Positions 1 through 7,993 of a stretch of DNA of 35,473 nt are shown here, in pieces (within the stretch, counting starts at the first letter, position 1; each line of letters opens with the position of its first letter). Both the position numbers and the translations under genes were made by a program. The DNA comes from Bacteroidota bacterium (GTDB lineage Bacteria; Bacteroidota; Bacteroidia; Bacteroidales; JAADGE01), in assembly GCA_024277895.1 (NCBI GenBank), contig JAJRUH010000010.1, forward strand, positions 1 through 35,473, read 5' to 3'. Under the pieces are notes generated by a model. That model was not told the origin of the DNA. It was given only the letters and a program-made list of their open reading frames with translations, and did not search any database.

Positions 1-159
1 AAAATTGTAATTTATAATTTAATCGGAAAAGAAGTTTTTTCAAAAACTATAAACAGTAAAAATACTGATGTTAATATTTCAGCTTATTTAAAAGGTATTT
101 ATTTTATTAAAGTCGCGGGAGAAAATATTGAGCAGGTAAAGAAACTGACCGTAAATTAG
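1..159 (+). CDS. C-terminal end of a T9SS-secreted protein (partial)
   Basis: Frame 1 is open from the window edge to TAG at 157-159 and encodes the last 52 residues of a protein whose start lies outside. The residues read as the second half of a type A T9SS C-terminal sorting domain: a strand with IYNLIGKEV, then an AYLKGIYFIKV strand and a basic tail ending KKLTVN. This is the same pattern as the tails of the subtilisin and the repeat protein in this window. The domain directs export through the outer membrane and surface attachment or release; the passenger function cannot be seen. The stop codon lies inside the left end of repeat element A1 (TTAGGG), so the present C-terminus may have been set by the insertion. 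Confidence 0.8.
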   Translation, partial: KIVIYNLIGKEVFSKTINSKNTDVNISAYLKGIYFIKVAGENIEQVKKLTVN

Positions 160-357
160 GGTTTGCTTAAAAATGCTAACATATATAGTTGATAGTCATC
201 GTATCACTATTTCAATTTAAGTGAAACAGGTTTAAACCTAACAGACTGTTTGTTAACATATTGATACGATGACTTGCGGATTTAAGGTATTTATATACGA
301 CTTCAAACGAGAAACCTGAAATCTAATGCAAGCTGTGAGTTTTTCAGCAAGCCCTAA
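156..357. repeat. Repeat element A1, MITE-like with terminal inverted repeats
   Basis: The left end reads TTAGGGTTTGCTTAAAAATG and the right end is the reverse complement of TTAGGGCTTGCTGAAAAACT, giving an imperfect terminal inverted repeat of about 18-20 bp. About 70 bp at the right side (287-357) recurs almost unchanged at 2331-2391, and the left end recurs at 2211. The interior contains a 17-bp inverted repeat with one mismatch (194-210 and 258-274, core AGTCATCGTATCA) that is absent from copy A2. No ORF is present. I see no convincing target duplication. Confidence 0.75.
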
Positions 358-459
358 ATTAATAATTATTGTTTTTTATTTAAATGGTAATGATGCCAAA
401 AATGGTCGGTAATTTTCTTAAAAAATATTTTGAACTTTGTTTCGTATAATGAAGATATT
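358..459. other. Intergenic remainder between A1 and the subtilisin gene
   Basis: AT-rich sequence with no ORF, hairpin or promoter motif that I can support. With A1 it makes a 300-bp gene-free stretch. No clear terminator for the minus-strand protease is visible here. Confidence 0.5.
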
Positions 460-2187
460 TTATTTTGAAATGATGAATTTTTTCAAAAACGTTTTATTTC
501 CGTTAATTATTTTGCAAAAATAAATTCCGTTTTTAAAATCAGAAGTATCAACAGTGATATGATTATTTTTAAAGTCATTTGAAAAAACCGGGTGTCCGGA
601 AATATTATATATTTTAAGATTAACAGTATTCGTATTTTCGGATAAATCAACGATTATATAATTATTTGCCGGGTTGGGGTAAATTGCAATTTTATTTATA
701 AAAAAAGAGCTTTCTAATGTTCCGATAAGATATTGATATGCAGTTATAATATTAATAATTCCCCAGCCATATTCATTGTCAGGTGTTTTATGATTATTTG
801 CCGTCATTTTTAATGCTTCAAAAATATCCATATTTGAAGCACTCGGTACCATTTGCATAAGTACGGCTGCTGCACCTGCGGTAAGAGGACACGAAAAAGA
901 AGTTCCGGAATTTGTTATATAACCGTCAACAGATGAGGGAGAAGCAACTGTAACATTTGAACCCTGAGCCATAACTTCGGGTTTAATTCTTCCGTCGCCC
1001 GCAGGACCTACCGAGCTGAACGATGTTCTGTTTCCGTCGGCATCAACGGCACCTACGGCAAGAACACTATCGCCGTCGGCAGGGGCACCGATTGTAGTTA
1101 TTCCGCTGCCTTCGTTTCCGGCAGAGTTAACAACCAATATTCCCAAACTTGCTGCTATGTCGGCACCTATTGTAATTGTTGCAGTATTTCCGTCTAATTC
1201 GCTTGCATCGTATCCGGTTCCGTCGTCAAAATCAATATAGCCCAGGGAAGTTGAAGTTATATCGGGTCCCCAATTATTTTCTGCCCATTCCATTGCTGCA
1301 ACCCAGTTATCTTCTTCTGCGGTAGTTTCGCTGTCGGTATTTTCAGTTTTTGCTAAAATAAATTTTGCTTCGTATGCCGGACCTATTAATTTGCCTTCAT
1401 AAAAACCGCCTATTGTGCTGAGGGTCATTGTTCCGTGACTTCCGGTTCCCATATCGCTTTGGTCGTCAACAATTGTATCGTTATTTACAAAATCCCAAGT
1501 GCCGAGAATTCTGTTTTCAAAAATCATTTTTGCAAATACCTGATGTTCTAAATTATTAAAACCGGCATCCATCATGCAAATAATAATTCCGTTACCGTTG
1601 TATCCTAAATCGTGTGCAGCAGGAACATTTATTTGCTCAAGTTGGTTTAATGAATTTCCGTAATTCAGATTATACTTTACAGATTTCGGAAATGAATATT
1701 CTTGATATAAAGAAGCAAAATTAAATTCTGAATTATCTCTGTTGATTTTACTCGTTCTTACTATGTCAATTCTTTTTACAAAAGGTAAAGATTTTATTTT
1801 ATTTATCTGTTTTTTATCAGCTTCGGCAGATATTGCATTGAGCCAGTTTGATTTGTGTCTTAATTTGGTAATATATTTAACAGTTTGGTTAAAATAGTTT
1901 TCGTTTACGGGAATATCATAAAAAGTTGCAACTGAATTTTTATCTTTCATCAGTTTTTTTCTGCGTTTGATTGCATGTTTCGGTAAATTTGATTCAACGG
2001 CAGTTAATTTTGATTTAATGTTATTTCCTTTATCTTTATAGAAAATCCAAATTGTATATATGTTTTTTTCGGAAGAACTTATTTCTTTGGCAAGTCGTTT
2101 TGTAATTTTTGTGTTATGCTTTTGCGAAAATGAAAAACTGACAAAGAGAACGGAAAATATGAAAAGTATATATTTTTTAAAAGGCAT
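460..2187 (-). CDS. Subtilisin-like (S8) serine protease with T9SS sorting domain
   Basis: A secreted subtilase of 575 residues from the chosen start. The start MPFKKYILFIF gives a clean signal peptide (about 1-21, ending FSFSQ); the longer reading frame to 2250 would run into repeat A2. A propeptide-like region spans about 25-190. The catalytic triad is D207 (MMDAG), H251 (GSHGT) and S430 (NSGTSFSCP), with oxyanion N358 in NSAGNEG. Residues 498-575 form a type A T9SS C-terminal domain beginning NKIAIYPNPANNY. The enzyme should cleave extracellular proteins at the cell surface or after release. Only 23 bp separate the start codon from element A2, so upstream control sequence may lie in the element. 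Its targets are unknown. Confidence 0.93.
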   Translation of the reverse strand: MPFKKYILFIFSVLFVSFSFSQKHNTKITKRLAKEISSSEKNIYTIWIFYKDKGNNIKSKLTAVESNLPKHAIKRRKKLMKDKNSVATFYDIPVNENYFNQTVKYITKLRHKSNWLNAISAEADKKQINKIKSLPFVKRIDIVRTSKINRDNSEFNFASLYQEYSFPKSVKYNLNYGNSLNQLEQINVPAAHDLGYNGNGIIICMMDAGFNNLEHQVFAKMIFENRILGTWDFVNNDTIVDDQSDMGTGSHGTMTLSTIGGFYEGKLIGPAYEAKFILAKTENTDSETTAEEDNWVAAMEWAENNWGPDITSTSLGYIDFDDGTGYDASELDGNTATITIGADIAASLGILVVNSAGNEGSGITTIGAPADGDSVLAVGAVDADGNRTSFSSVGPAGDGRIKPEVMAQGSNVTVASPSSVDGYITNSGTSFSCPLTAGAAAVLMQMVPSASNMDIFEALKMTANNHKTPDNEYGWGIINIITAYQYLIGTLESSFFINKIAIYPNPANNYIIVDLSENTNTVNLKIYNISGHPVFSNDFKNNHITVDTSDFKNGIYFCKIINGNKTFLKKFIISK

Positions 2188-2210
2188 ATTAATTGTATTA
2201 AGTGAGTTAA

Positions 2211-2391
2211 TTAGGGTTTGCTGAAAAATGCTAAAATATATAATATTCAATTAGTTATCAAAACATTTGTGTAAAATAACTTTAGCTGCCCACAGGCACA
2301 TCATCTTTCAAATTTGTCTTATTTCACAGTATTTATATACGACTTCAAACGAAAACCTTGAAATCTAATGCACCTGTGAGCTTTTCAGCAG
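2211..2391. repeat. Repeat element A2, second copy of the A family
   Basis: The left end TTAGGGTTTGCTGAAAAATG matches A1 with one difference. The right part from TATTTATATACGACTTCAAA to the terminal CTTTTCAGCA matches A1 over about 60 bp, then the outermost bases have decayed. The interior is unrelated to the A1 interior. It lies directly upstream of the minus-strand subtilisin gene and downstream of the nucleotidyltransferase gene. Confidence 0.7.
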
Positions 2392-2415
2392 ATAATTATA
2401 AGAGATAAAAATCTT

Positions 2416-3147
2416 TTAAAGTTGCATATTGTTAAAATATATTTCAGCAAGTTTTAATGTTTCAGGTTTTCCGAGGTCGAACCAATAATTATAATTTGTT
2501 TCGTAAGCAAGTATTTTGTGTTTTTTTGCAAGTCGCAGGTATAAATCAATAATTGAGAATTTACTTGTTTCTGTAATATATCTGAATATCTCGGTATTAA
2601 TAATATGTATGCCCGTAAACGCAAAATCCGTCAGTTTTGTTTCTGATTTTCGGGCTGTTTTAATTTCCCCGGTTTTTATATTTTTCCATAAACATAATTG
2701 CATATTTTTATCAAAGACTAATTTTCGTGAAGAATTTGATTTATGAACGGCAAGTGTTACCAACGCATTATTTTTTTTATGACATTTTGTAAGTTCGTAA
2801 ATATTAATATCCGAAAAAATATCAACATTGTAAATTAAGATATTCTCATTTTCAGAAAAATAACTTTTTGCGTGAAGCAGTGCACCTCCTGTATCAAGGA
2901 GTTCAGCACGTTCATCAGATATTTGAATGTTACAGTTGAGATTGTTTTTTTCTTTCAGAAAATCTGTTATTTGGTCGGCAAAATGATGAACGTTAATTAC
3001 AAAATTATTAATTCCCTGTACTTTAAGATTTAATACGGTATGTTCCAAAAATGTTTTTCCGCTTAGGCTGACTAATGCTTTGGGTTTGTTATCAGTAAAA
3101 GGTTTTAAACGAGTTCCGAGACCGGCTGCAAGTATAAATGCTTTCAT
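2416..3147 (-). CDS. Sugar-1-phosphate nucleotidyltransferase (MurU/RmlA-like)
   Basis: A cytoplasmic nucleotidyltransferase of 243 residues. It opens with the signature LAAGLGTRLKPFTDNKPKAL (residues 7-25), which binds the nucleoside triphosphate and includes the conserved Lys after KP. Further family features are LDTGGAL (84-90) and the metal-site region YNVDIFSD (106-113). The family makes NDP-sugars from NTP and a sugar-1-phosphate. The short length without an acyltransferase tail resembles MurNAc-1-phosphate uridylyltransferase (MurU) or mannose-1-phosphate guanylyltransferase. The downstream GH3/serine-hydrolase fusion, a possible wall-recycling enzyme, fits a MurU role, but that is inference. 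No kinase partner is visible here. Confidence 0.85.
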   Translation of the reverse strand: MKAFILAAGLGTRLKPFTDNKPKALVSLSGKTFLEHTVLNLKVQGINNFVINVHHFADQITDFLKEKNNLNCNIQISDERAELLDTGGALLHAKSYFSENENILIYNVDIFSDINIYELTKCHKKNNALVTLAVHKSNSSRKLVFDKNMQLCLWKNIKTGEIKTARKSETKLTDFAFTGIHIINTEIFRYITETSKFSIIDLYLRLAKKHKILAYETNYNYWFDLGKPETLKLAEIYFNNMQL

Positions 3148-3162
3148 AAAAATAAGATAAAA

Positions 3163-3340
3163 TTATTTTATTGAATAAGACTCTTAACTAATACTGACTT
3201 TTATGAATATCAGTTTTTATATTAAATTTCACACAGAAATATTTGTGAAATTATATGAGTTTTGTGTGAATATATCACTGTTATTTAACAGTTTAACAAT
3301 ATTGTTCAATATCAACTAAACGTCTGTTTCAATTATTTTA
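3163..3340. mobile_element. Repeat element B1, MITE-like with 8-bp target duplication
   Basis: A 162-bp element (3171-3332) flanked by the direct repeat TTATTTTA at 3163-3170 and 3333-3340. Its ends are inverted: TTGAATAAGACTCTTAACTA on the left against TTGAAACAGACGTTTAGTTG read from the right. Inside is a nested pair TTCACACA/TGTGTGAA, so the whole element could fold into a long hairpin. There is no ORF. A second copy lies at 6838-7021. The right target duplicate contains the stop codon of the GH3 fusion gene. Confidence 0.8.
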
Positions 3341-6300
3341 AATTTGGTTGCATCAATTTATTTTGTGAATAAAGTGTATTAAATTCCGGAAATGATTTAT
3401 AAAAATAGTCTTGAATTTTTGTTCGTACATCCATTGTTATTAATTTTTTATTTTCAGCTGTAGGATTAATTCTGTTGGATAAAAAGATATAAACAAAATC
3501 ATTTTCGGGGTCAGCCCATACAAGTATTCCCGTAAAACCTGAATGTCCGAAACTTCTGTCGGAAGCAAGTTGTGATGACGGGCCGCCTTTGGGTCGCATT
3601 ACTCTGTCGAAACCCAATCCTCTGCGATTTCCGTTTCTGCAAAAAGCACAAGCTGTAAATAATTTTAAGGTTGAATATTTGAAATATCTTGTTCCTCCGT
3701 AGATGCCGTAATTTAGATACATTTGTATCATTTTTGAAAGATCGTCGGCATTTGAGAATAAACCGGCATGCCCGCTTACACCTCCCAACATAGCTGCGGC
3801 ATAATCATGAACATAACCTTGTATCAGTTGATGCCTGAAGAAAGTATCATCTTCTGTCGGAACAATTTGAGATTTTTTAAATCTATTTAACGGTAAATAT
3901 CCTAATGTTGAAGCACCGAGTTTTTTGTAAAAGTTGTCGGCATCGTATTTCTCTTGTTTGATTCCGGTTTGTTCTTCAATCATTTTATGGAAGAGGATAA
4001 ATCCGAGATCGCTGTATTTGTATTTTTTTCTTTTGCGAAGTTCAGATTCATATATTTTTTTATAAATTGTATCGGTATAAGATTTTGTAATATACAGGTT
4101 TTTTGCTACTTGTATCGGGAATTTATTCGATTTATGTGAAGAATAAATTTCGGGATTTAATTTTGTGTGTTCTTCATCAGCATATGTATAAAGATAAAAA
4201 GGAATCCACGGTTTTAATCGTGCCTGATGTACTAAAATATCTTTTATTATGATATTTTCTTTATTAGTTCCTTTTAATTCGGGCAGATATTCGGAGAGTT
4301 TTGCATAAAGACTGATTTTTTTATCTTCATACATTTTCATAATAATCGGTAATGTTGCTGTTATTTTTGTAACGGAAGCCAAATCAAAAATGTCGGTTAT
4401 TTTAGTCGGATGTATTTTGTTATAGGTATGGTAACCAAATGATTTTCTGTAAAATACAATTCCTTTTTTAATGCCTATAATAACTGCACCCGGAGTTGCC
4501 CCTTTTTGGATTGCATCGTTGATTACAGAATCAATTTTTTGTAAAGTATCTTTATTTATGTTAAGTTCGTGTGGTGTTGAATATTTGAGGCGGTTTTTAA
4601 TAACTAAGTTACCGCTTCCTGCAGGAAATAGTTTTCCTGCCGAAACCGGAAGTTTTCCTTGTGCGGTAATACCTCCGAAAAGAAGTTGTGCAGACAAGTC
4701 GCGAGTTATTTTTCTGTCGTTATAGGAGACTAAAACAGCTTTTAGATTTTCAGGATTTTTTAATTTTTTTAGTGCATAAGGATTTCCGAACAGAACTAAA
4801 ATAACTTTTGTTTTTTTTGACAGTTGTTGTATAAAATTTACAGTTTGATTTGTTAAACCGAATGTCGGCGGTCTTCGGTTCATTCCGTGAATACTGACAA
4901 TGACTTTATCGAATTTTGTAAGTTGATTGATTTTTGTATTAAAAACTTTATTGTCTGCATTTTTTTTAACAGCATAATTTTTTACGTTATCATACTGAGT
5001 AAGTCTTTTTTGAAAATTACTTATGTATCCGTTTCCTATTGATATTGAAGCAATTGTTTCTTTGTCAAGATTTTTAAAAGGAATAATTTTACCTTTGTTA
5101 AAAGTTAGAGTAAGAGCTGCTTCCGTTAGTTTTCGATTTAAAAAAACGGCATCTTCCGAATTTAAATCTTCATAAATATGCTTTGTTTTAATCGGTTTAA
5201 ATTTGTTTAATCTCATCCATTGTTTTGCTATCAGTATTTTTTTACAGCGTATATCAATTTCTGCTTGTGAAATTTTACCCGATTTTATTGCCGCTTTAAT
5301 TTTTTTAAATGCTAAAGGAACATTTTCCGGCATAAGTAAAATGTCAATTCCGGCTTGTAATGCTGCTACTTCGGTTTCTCCGGGTTTATAATATTTTGTA
5401 ACACCGTGCATACCGAGGGCATCGGTAAAAATCAATCCCTTGAATCTTAATTTATTTTTCAGTAAATTTGTAACAATTGGTTTTGAGAGACTTGAAACAG
5501 AGTTTTTTGCAGAATCTAATGAGGGAATATTAAGGTGGGCAACCATTATTCCGCCGAGACCGTAATGAATAAGTTTTTTAAACGGATATAATTCCAAACT
5601 GTCGATACGTTTTGCCGAATGTCGAATTACGGGTAAATCTTTGTGTGAGTCAACATCTGTGTCTCCGTGTCCGGGAAAATGTTTGCCTACGGCAAGTATT
5701 CTGTTACTTTGCAGACCTATCATATATGCAGTTCCTTTTTGTGCAACATTTTCTTTTTGTTCTCCGAATGAACGGCTGTTAATAACCGGATTGTTTGAAT
5801 TATTATTAATGTCAATAACCGGAGCAAAATCTATGTTTATTCCGATACGTTTGCATTGTCTTGCAACTTCATTTCCGAATTCATTGATTAACATATTATT
5901 TTGAACAGCACCGAGCATCATTTGTCGCGGATAATTAACTGTACTGTCCAATCGCATATGCAGACCCCATTCGTAATCTCCGGCAATCATTAAGGGTGTT
6001 TTTGAAATTGATTGGTAGTAATTTGTTAATTTTGCTTGGTTTACAGGACCGCCTTGAAAGAAAATTAAACCGCCCGGTTTATATTGATTAATGAGTTTTG
6101 TTAAAAAAACTTTGTTTTTATTACCTTGTTTAGGATGAACAGCAATCATAAATAATTTACCGAGGCGTTCATCGGGAGTCATTTTATTGAAAACTGAATC
6201 TGCCCAAGAAAATGAATCGGTATTCATATTATTTTTTTTGCTCGGTTTTGTTATTTGTACAGAATTGCTTTGCAGAAATATTATTGTAATCAGAATTAAT

Positions 6301-6341
6301 ATATAAGGTGTAAATTTTCTCAGTTTTAATGTCTTATTCAT
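3333..6341 (-). CDS. GH3 beta-N-acetylglucosaminidase-like domain fused to a serine hydrolase (beta-lactamase family)
   Basis: A 1002-residue exported fusion protein. An N-terminal hydrophobic signal (about 10-28) is followed by a glycoside hydrolase family 3 domain (about 45-375) with the NagZ-type motif KHFPGHGDT (220-228), DSH with H233, and the nucleophile region FTDALGM containing D307. A GH3 C-terminal-like segment covers about 400-580. A class C beta-lactamase/PBP-like domain (about 595-985) has S656-x-x-K659 (SVTK), Y776 in YSD (the usual third residue is Asn) and HSG at 933-935. Such fusions are known in Bacteroidota and are thought to act on peptidoglycan fragments or other glycopeptides; the substrate is not determined here. 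The stop codon lies in the target duplication of B1. Confidence 0.88.
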   Translation of the reverse strand: MNKTLKLRKFTPYILILITIIFLQSNSVQITKPSKKNNMNTDSFSWADSVFNKMTPDERLGKLFMIAVHPKQGNKNKVFLTKLINQYKPGGLIFFQGGPVNQAKLTNYYQSISKTPLMIAGDYEWGLHMRLDSTVNYPRQMMLGAVQNNMLINEFGNEVARQCKRIGINIDFAPVIDINNNSNNPVINSRSFGEQKENVAQKGTAYMIGLQSNRILAVGKHFPGHGDTDVDSHKDLPVIRHSAKRIDSLELYPFKKLIHYGLGGIMVAHLNIPSLDSAKNSVSSLSKPIVTNLLKNKLRFKGLIFTDALGMHGVTKYYKPGETEVAALQAGIDILLMPENVPLAFKKIKAAIKSGKISQAEIDIRCKKILIAKQWMRLNKFKPIKTKHIYEDLNSEDAVFLNRKLTEAALTLTFNKGKIIPFKNLDKETIASISIGNGYISNFQKRLTQYDNVKNYAVKKNADNKVFNTKINQLTKFDKVIVSIHGMNRRPPTFGLTNQTVNFIQQLSKKTKVILVLFGNPYALKKLKNPENLKAVLVSYNDRKITRDLSAQLLFGGITAQGKLPVSAGKLFPAGSGNLVIKNRLKYSTPHELNINKDTLQKIDSVINDAIQKGATPGAVIIGIKKGIVFYRKSFGYHTYNKIHPTKITDIFDLASVTKITATLPIIMKMYEDKKISLYAKLSEYLPELKGTNKENIIIKDILVHQARLKPWIPFYLYTYADEEHTKLNPEIYSSHKSNKFPIQVAKNLYITKSYTDTIYKKIYESELRKRKKYKYSDLGFILFHKMIEEQTGIKQEKYDADNFYKKLGASTLGYLPLNRFKKSQIVPTEDDTFFRHQLIQGYVHDYAAAMLGGVSGHAGLFSNADDLSKMIQMYLNYGIYGGTRYFKYSTLKLFTACAFCRNGNRRGLGFDRVMRPKGGPSSQLASDRSFGHSGFTGILVWADPENDFVYIFLSNRINPTAENKKLITMDVRTKIQDYFYKSFPEFNTLYSQNKLMQPNLK

Positions 6342-6381
6342 CAGCTTTTATATAAATATTTATTTTTTAATTATGTAACTG

Positions 6382-6389
6382 CAAAATTA
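6382..6389 (-). promoter_or_regulatory. Candidate -7 element (TAATTTTG) for the GH3 fusion gene
   Basis: On the minus strand TAATTTTG matches the Bacteroidota -7 consensus TAnnTTTG and lies about 40 bp upstream of the GH3 start codon at 6341, just beyond the terminator of the preceding small gene. No good -33 TTG is seen at the usual spacing. Confidence 0.4.
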
Positions 6390-6401
6390 ATACTTTGAAC
6401 G

Positions 6402-6429
6402 ATAAAAAAAAGCCGCATTTCTGCGGCTT
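6402..6429 (-). terminator. Rho-independent terminator
   Basis: A perfect 8-bp stem AAGCCGCA/TGCGGCTT (6410-6417 and 6422-6429) with a 4-nt loop, followed on the minus strand by a run of T residues. It stands 22 bp past the stop of the small minus-strand ORF and ahead of the GH3 gene, so it ends transcription coming from the small gene. Confidence 0.85.
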
Positions 6430-6451
6430 ATGAAAATTCTGTTACAATTTT

Positions 6452-6634
6452 TTAATTTGTAAGTTTAAAAATTTCGTTTATGCAGGCTTGGTTCGGACTT
6501 TTTAATGATTTATTCAGAGAATAAGAGAGCATTGCAGAAATTTTTTTAAGCGATTTCTTGTTTGAAAATGAAAATAATTCTTGAGATTTATTTTTAGTTG
6601 TAACAGAAAAATAAAAAGTAAAACGTTTTTTCAT
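6452..6634 (-). CDS. Small basic hypothetical protein, 60 residues
   Basis: I do not recognise this protein. It begins MKKRFTFYFSVTTKNKS and is rich in Lys, Ser and Asn, with no cysteine pair, membrane segment or known motif. Support for it being real is context: a strong intrinsic terminator begins 22 bp after its stop codon on the same strand, and it stands alone between two larger same-strand genes. A small RNA using the same terminator would explain the data equally well. No convincing ribosome binding site is seen, which is usual in this phylum. Confidence 0.45.
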   Translation of the reverse strand: MKKRFTFYFSVTTKNKSQELFSFSNKKSLKKISAMLSYSLNKSLKSPNQACINEIFKLTN

Positions 6635-6837
6635 ATAATATCTTTTATTTGGTAAATATTAGAATTGCTTTCTTAACGCTTGAGTTATAAATTTATTTTA
6701 AAAAAAGAAATATTTAACAAATTTTAACAGGAGAAATATGTATTATATATTCTTCTGTTTCTGAAAGCTGTATAATTAGGGGGATTTTCTGAATTTTAAA
6801 AAGTGTGTAAAAACAATTTGTTTGCAAATTAAAAATA
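6635..6837. other. Gene-free AT-rich stretch upstream of the small ORF
   Basis: About 200 bp with no ORF, terminator or clear promoter. Together with element B2 it forms a 433-bp gene-free interval. The minus-strand promoter of the 60-residue ORF should lie here, but I cannot point to a good TAnnTTTG match. Confidence 0.4.
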
Positions 6838-7021
6838 CTGAATCAGACACTTAACTAATATTGACATTTTTATTAATATATGTTTCTATATTGAATTTCA
6901 CACCGATAACACGAATTAATACAGAAATATTTGTGAAACTATGTGAGTTCTGTGTGAATACATTACTGTTTTTAACAGTTTAACAACCATATTCAATATC
7001 AACTAAACGTCTCTGATTCAA
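6838..7021. mobile_element. Repeat element B2, second copy of the B family
   Basis: The ends are inverted: left CTGAATCAGACACTTAACTA and right, read in reverse complement, TTGAATCAGAGACGTTTAGT. It shares most of its length with B1 but has about 19 extra bases after TTTCACAC. The flanks TAAAAATA and TAAAAAAT resemble each other but are too AT-rich to be called a target duplication with confidence. It lies downstream of the response-regulator gene. Confidence 0.75.
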
Positions 7022-7067
7022 TAAAAAATTTTATACAGAATATATAACACGAACAGAATTCGGTTTT

Positions 7068-7964
7068 TTATATATTTTCTTCTTCTTTTGAAATAAATTT
7101 AGTTGCAGTAACCATATTTCCGTTACCGAAATGTTCAATTTTGTCAAATAAAAAATTACTTATAAATATACCTCGTCCGTTTAATTCTAAAATATGCTCT
7201 CGGTCAGTAGGGTCGGGAATGCTTTTCCAGTCAAATCCTTTACCTTCATCAGTTATTGTCCACTGATATTTTTCATCATCGGTAAAAAAATCAACAGTTA
7301 TTTTTCTGTTTTTTAATTCCTCATTATGCATACGTTCATCGAAAAGATCACTTAAATTACCGCTGTCCAGTGCTTTTTGTTTTTCAATATATGAAATGTT
7401 AAGATTTCCGTGTTCAATTGCATTTGTAATGAGTTCGACAAGTCCCAGTTCAATATTTACTTTTTCGCTGTCGTCAATTTCAATTGCCGATTCAATCATA
7501 ATTTTATCAACAATTTTAGGAATTTTAGAAAACTCAGTTTTAAATTCGAGAGAGAAAGTTCTTTTAATTAATTTTCCGGGAAGGGATTCCGGCGAATATT
7601 TACCGGAAATAATAGCTTTATATTTTTTTAATAATCTGAGTAATTCCTGCCCTGAAACAGGTTTTTTGAGATAGTTATTTGCTCCGAGATGCAGGGCTTG
7701 TATTGCAAGATTTTCAGAACCGAAAGCGGTAACGATAACAATAATAGCATCTGAATTTTTATCACGGATTGCTTCTAACAACTCCAATCCGTCCATTATC
7801 GGCATTTTAATATCGGTAAGAACGATATCCGGATTATATTCTTCAAAAACATTTAATCCTTCAATACCGTTTTCAGCCGAACGGAATTCATAGCCGTTAC
7901 TTTCGAGCAGACTTTCCAGAAAAAGTCTTGATGCATAATCATCTTCTACTATAAGAACTTTCAT
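7068..7964 (-). CDS. Response regulator with C-terminal HATPase (RsbW/anti-sigma kinase-like) domain
   Basis: A 298-residue cytoplasmic signalling protein. Residues 1-118 form a CheY-like receiver with acidic pocket D8/D9, phosphoacceptor D51 (LTDIKMP), T79 and K101 (KKPV). Residues about 135-295 form a GHKL ATPase of the serine-kinase type, with N box ELITNAIEHGN (177-187), DEGKGF (239-244) and GRGIFI (263-268). Such ATPases usually phosphorylate or bind an anti-sigma antagonist, so phosphorylation of D51 may gate a partner switch. No PP2C phosphatase, STAS antagonist or sigma factor is in the window. It starts 29 bp after the M23 peptidase on the same strand and is probably cotranscribed with it. 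Confidence 0.88.
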   Translation of the reverse strand: MKVLIVEDDYASRLFLESLLESNGYEFRSAENGIEGLNVFEEYNPDIVLTDIKMPIMDGLELLEAIRDKNSDAIIVIVTAFGSENLAIQALHLGANNYLKKPVSGQELLRLLKKYKAIISGKYSPESLPGKLIKRTFSLEFKTEFSKIPKIVDKIMIESAIEIDDSEKVNIELGLVELITNAIEHGNLNISYIEKQKALDSGNLSDLFDERMHNEELKNRKITVDFFTDDEKYQWTITDEGKGFDWKSIPDPTDREHILELNGRGIFISNFLFDKIEHFGNGNMVTATKFISKEEENI

Positions 7965-7993
7965 TGATAGATTTTCTTTATAAGAACCGCAAA

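Noticed and set aside
2188-2250. Longer N-terminus for the subtilisin gene
   Set aside because: The added residues come from repeat A2, and the signal peptide begins properly at 2187.
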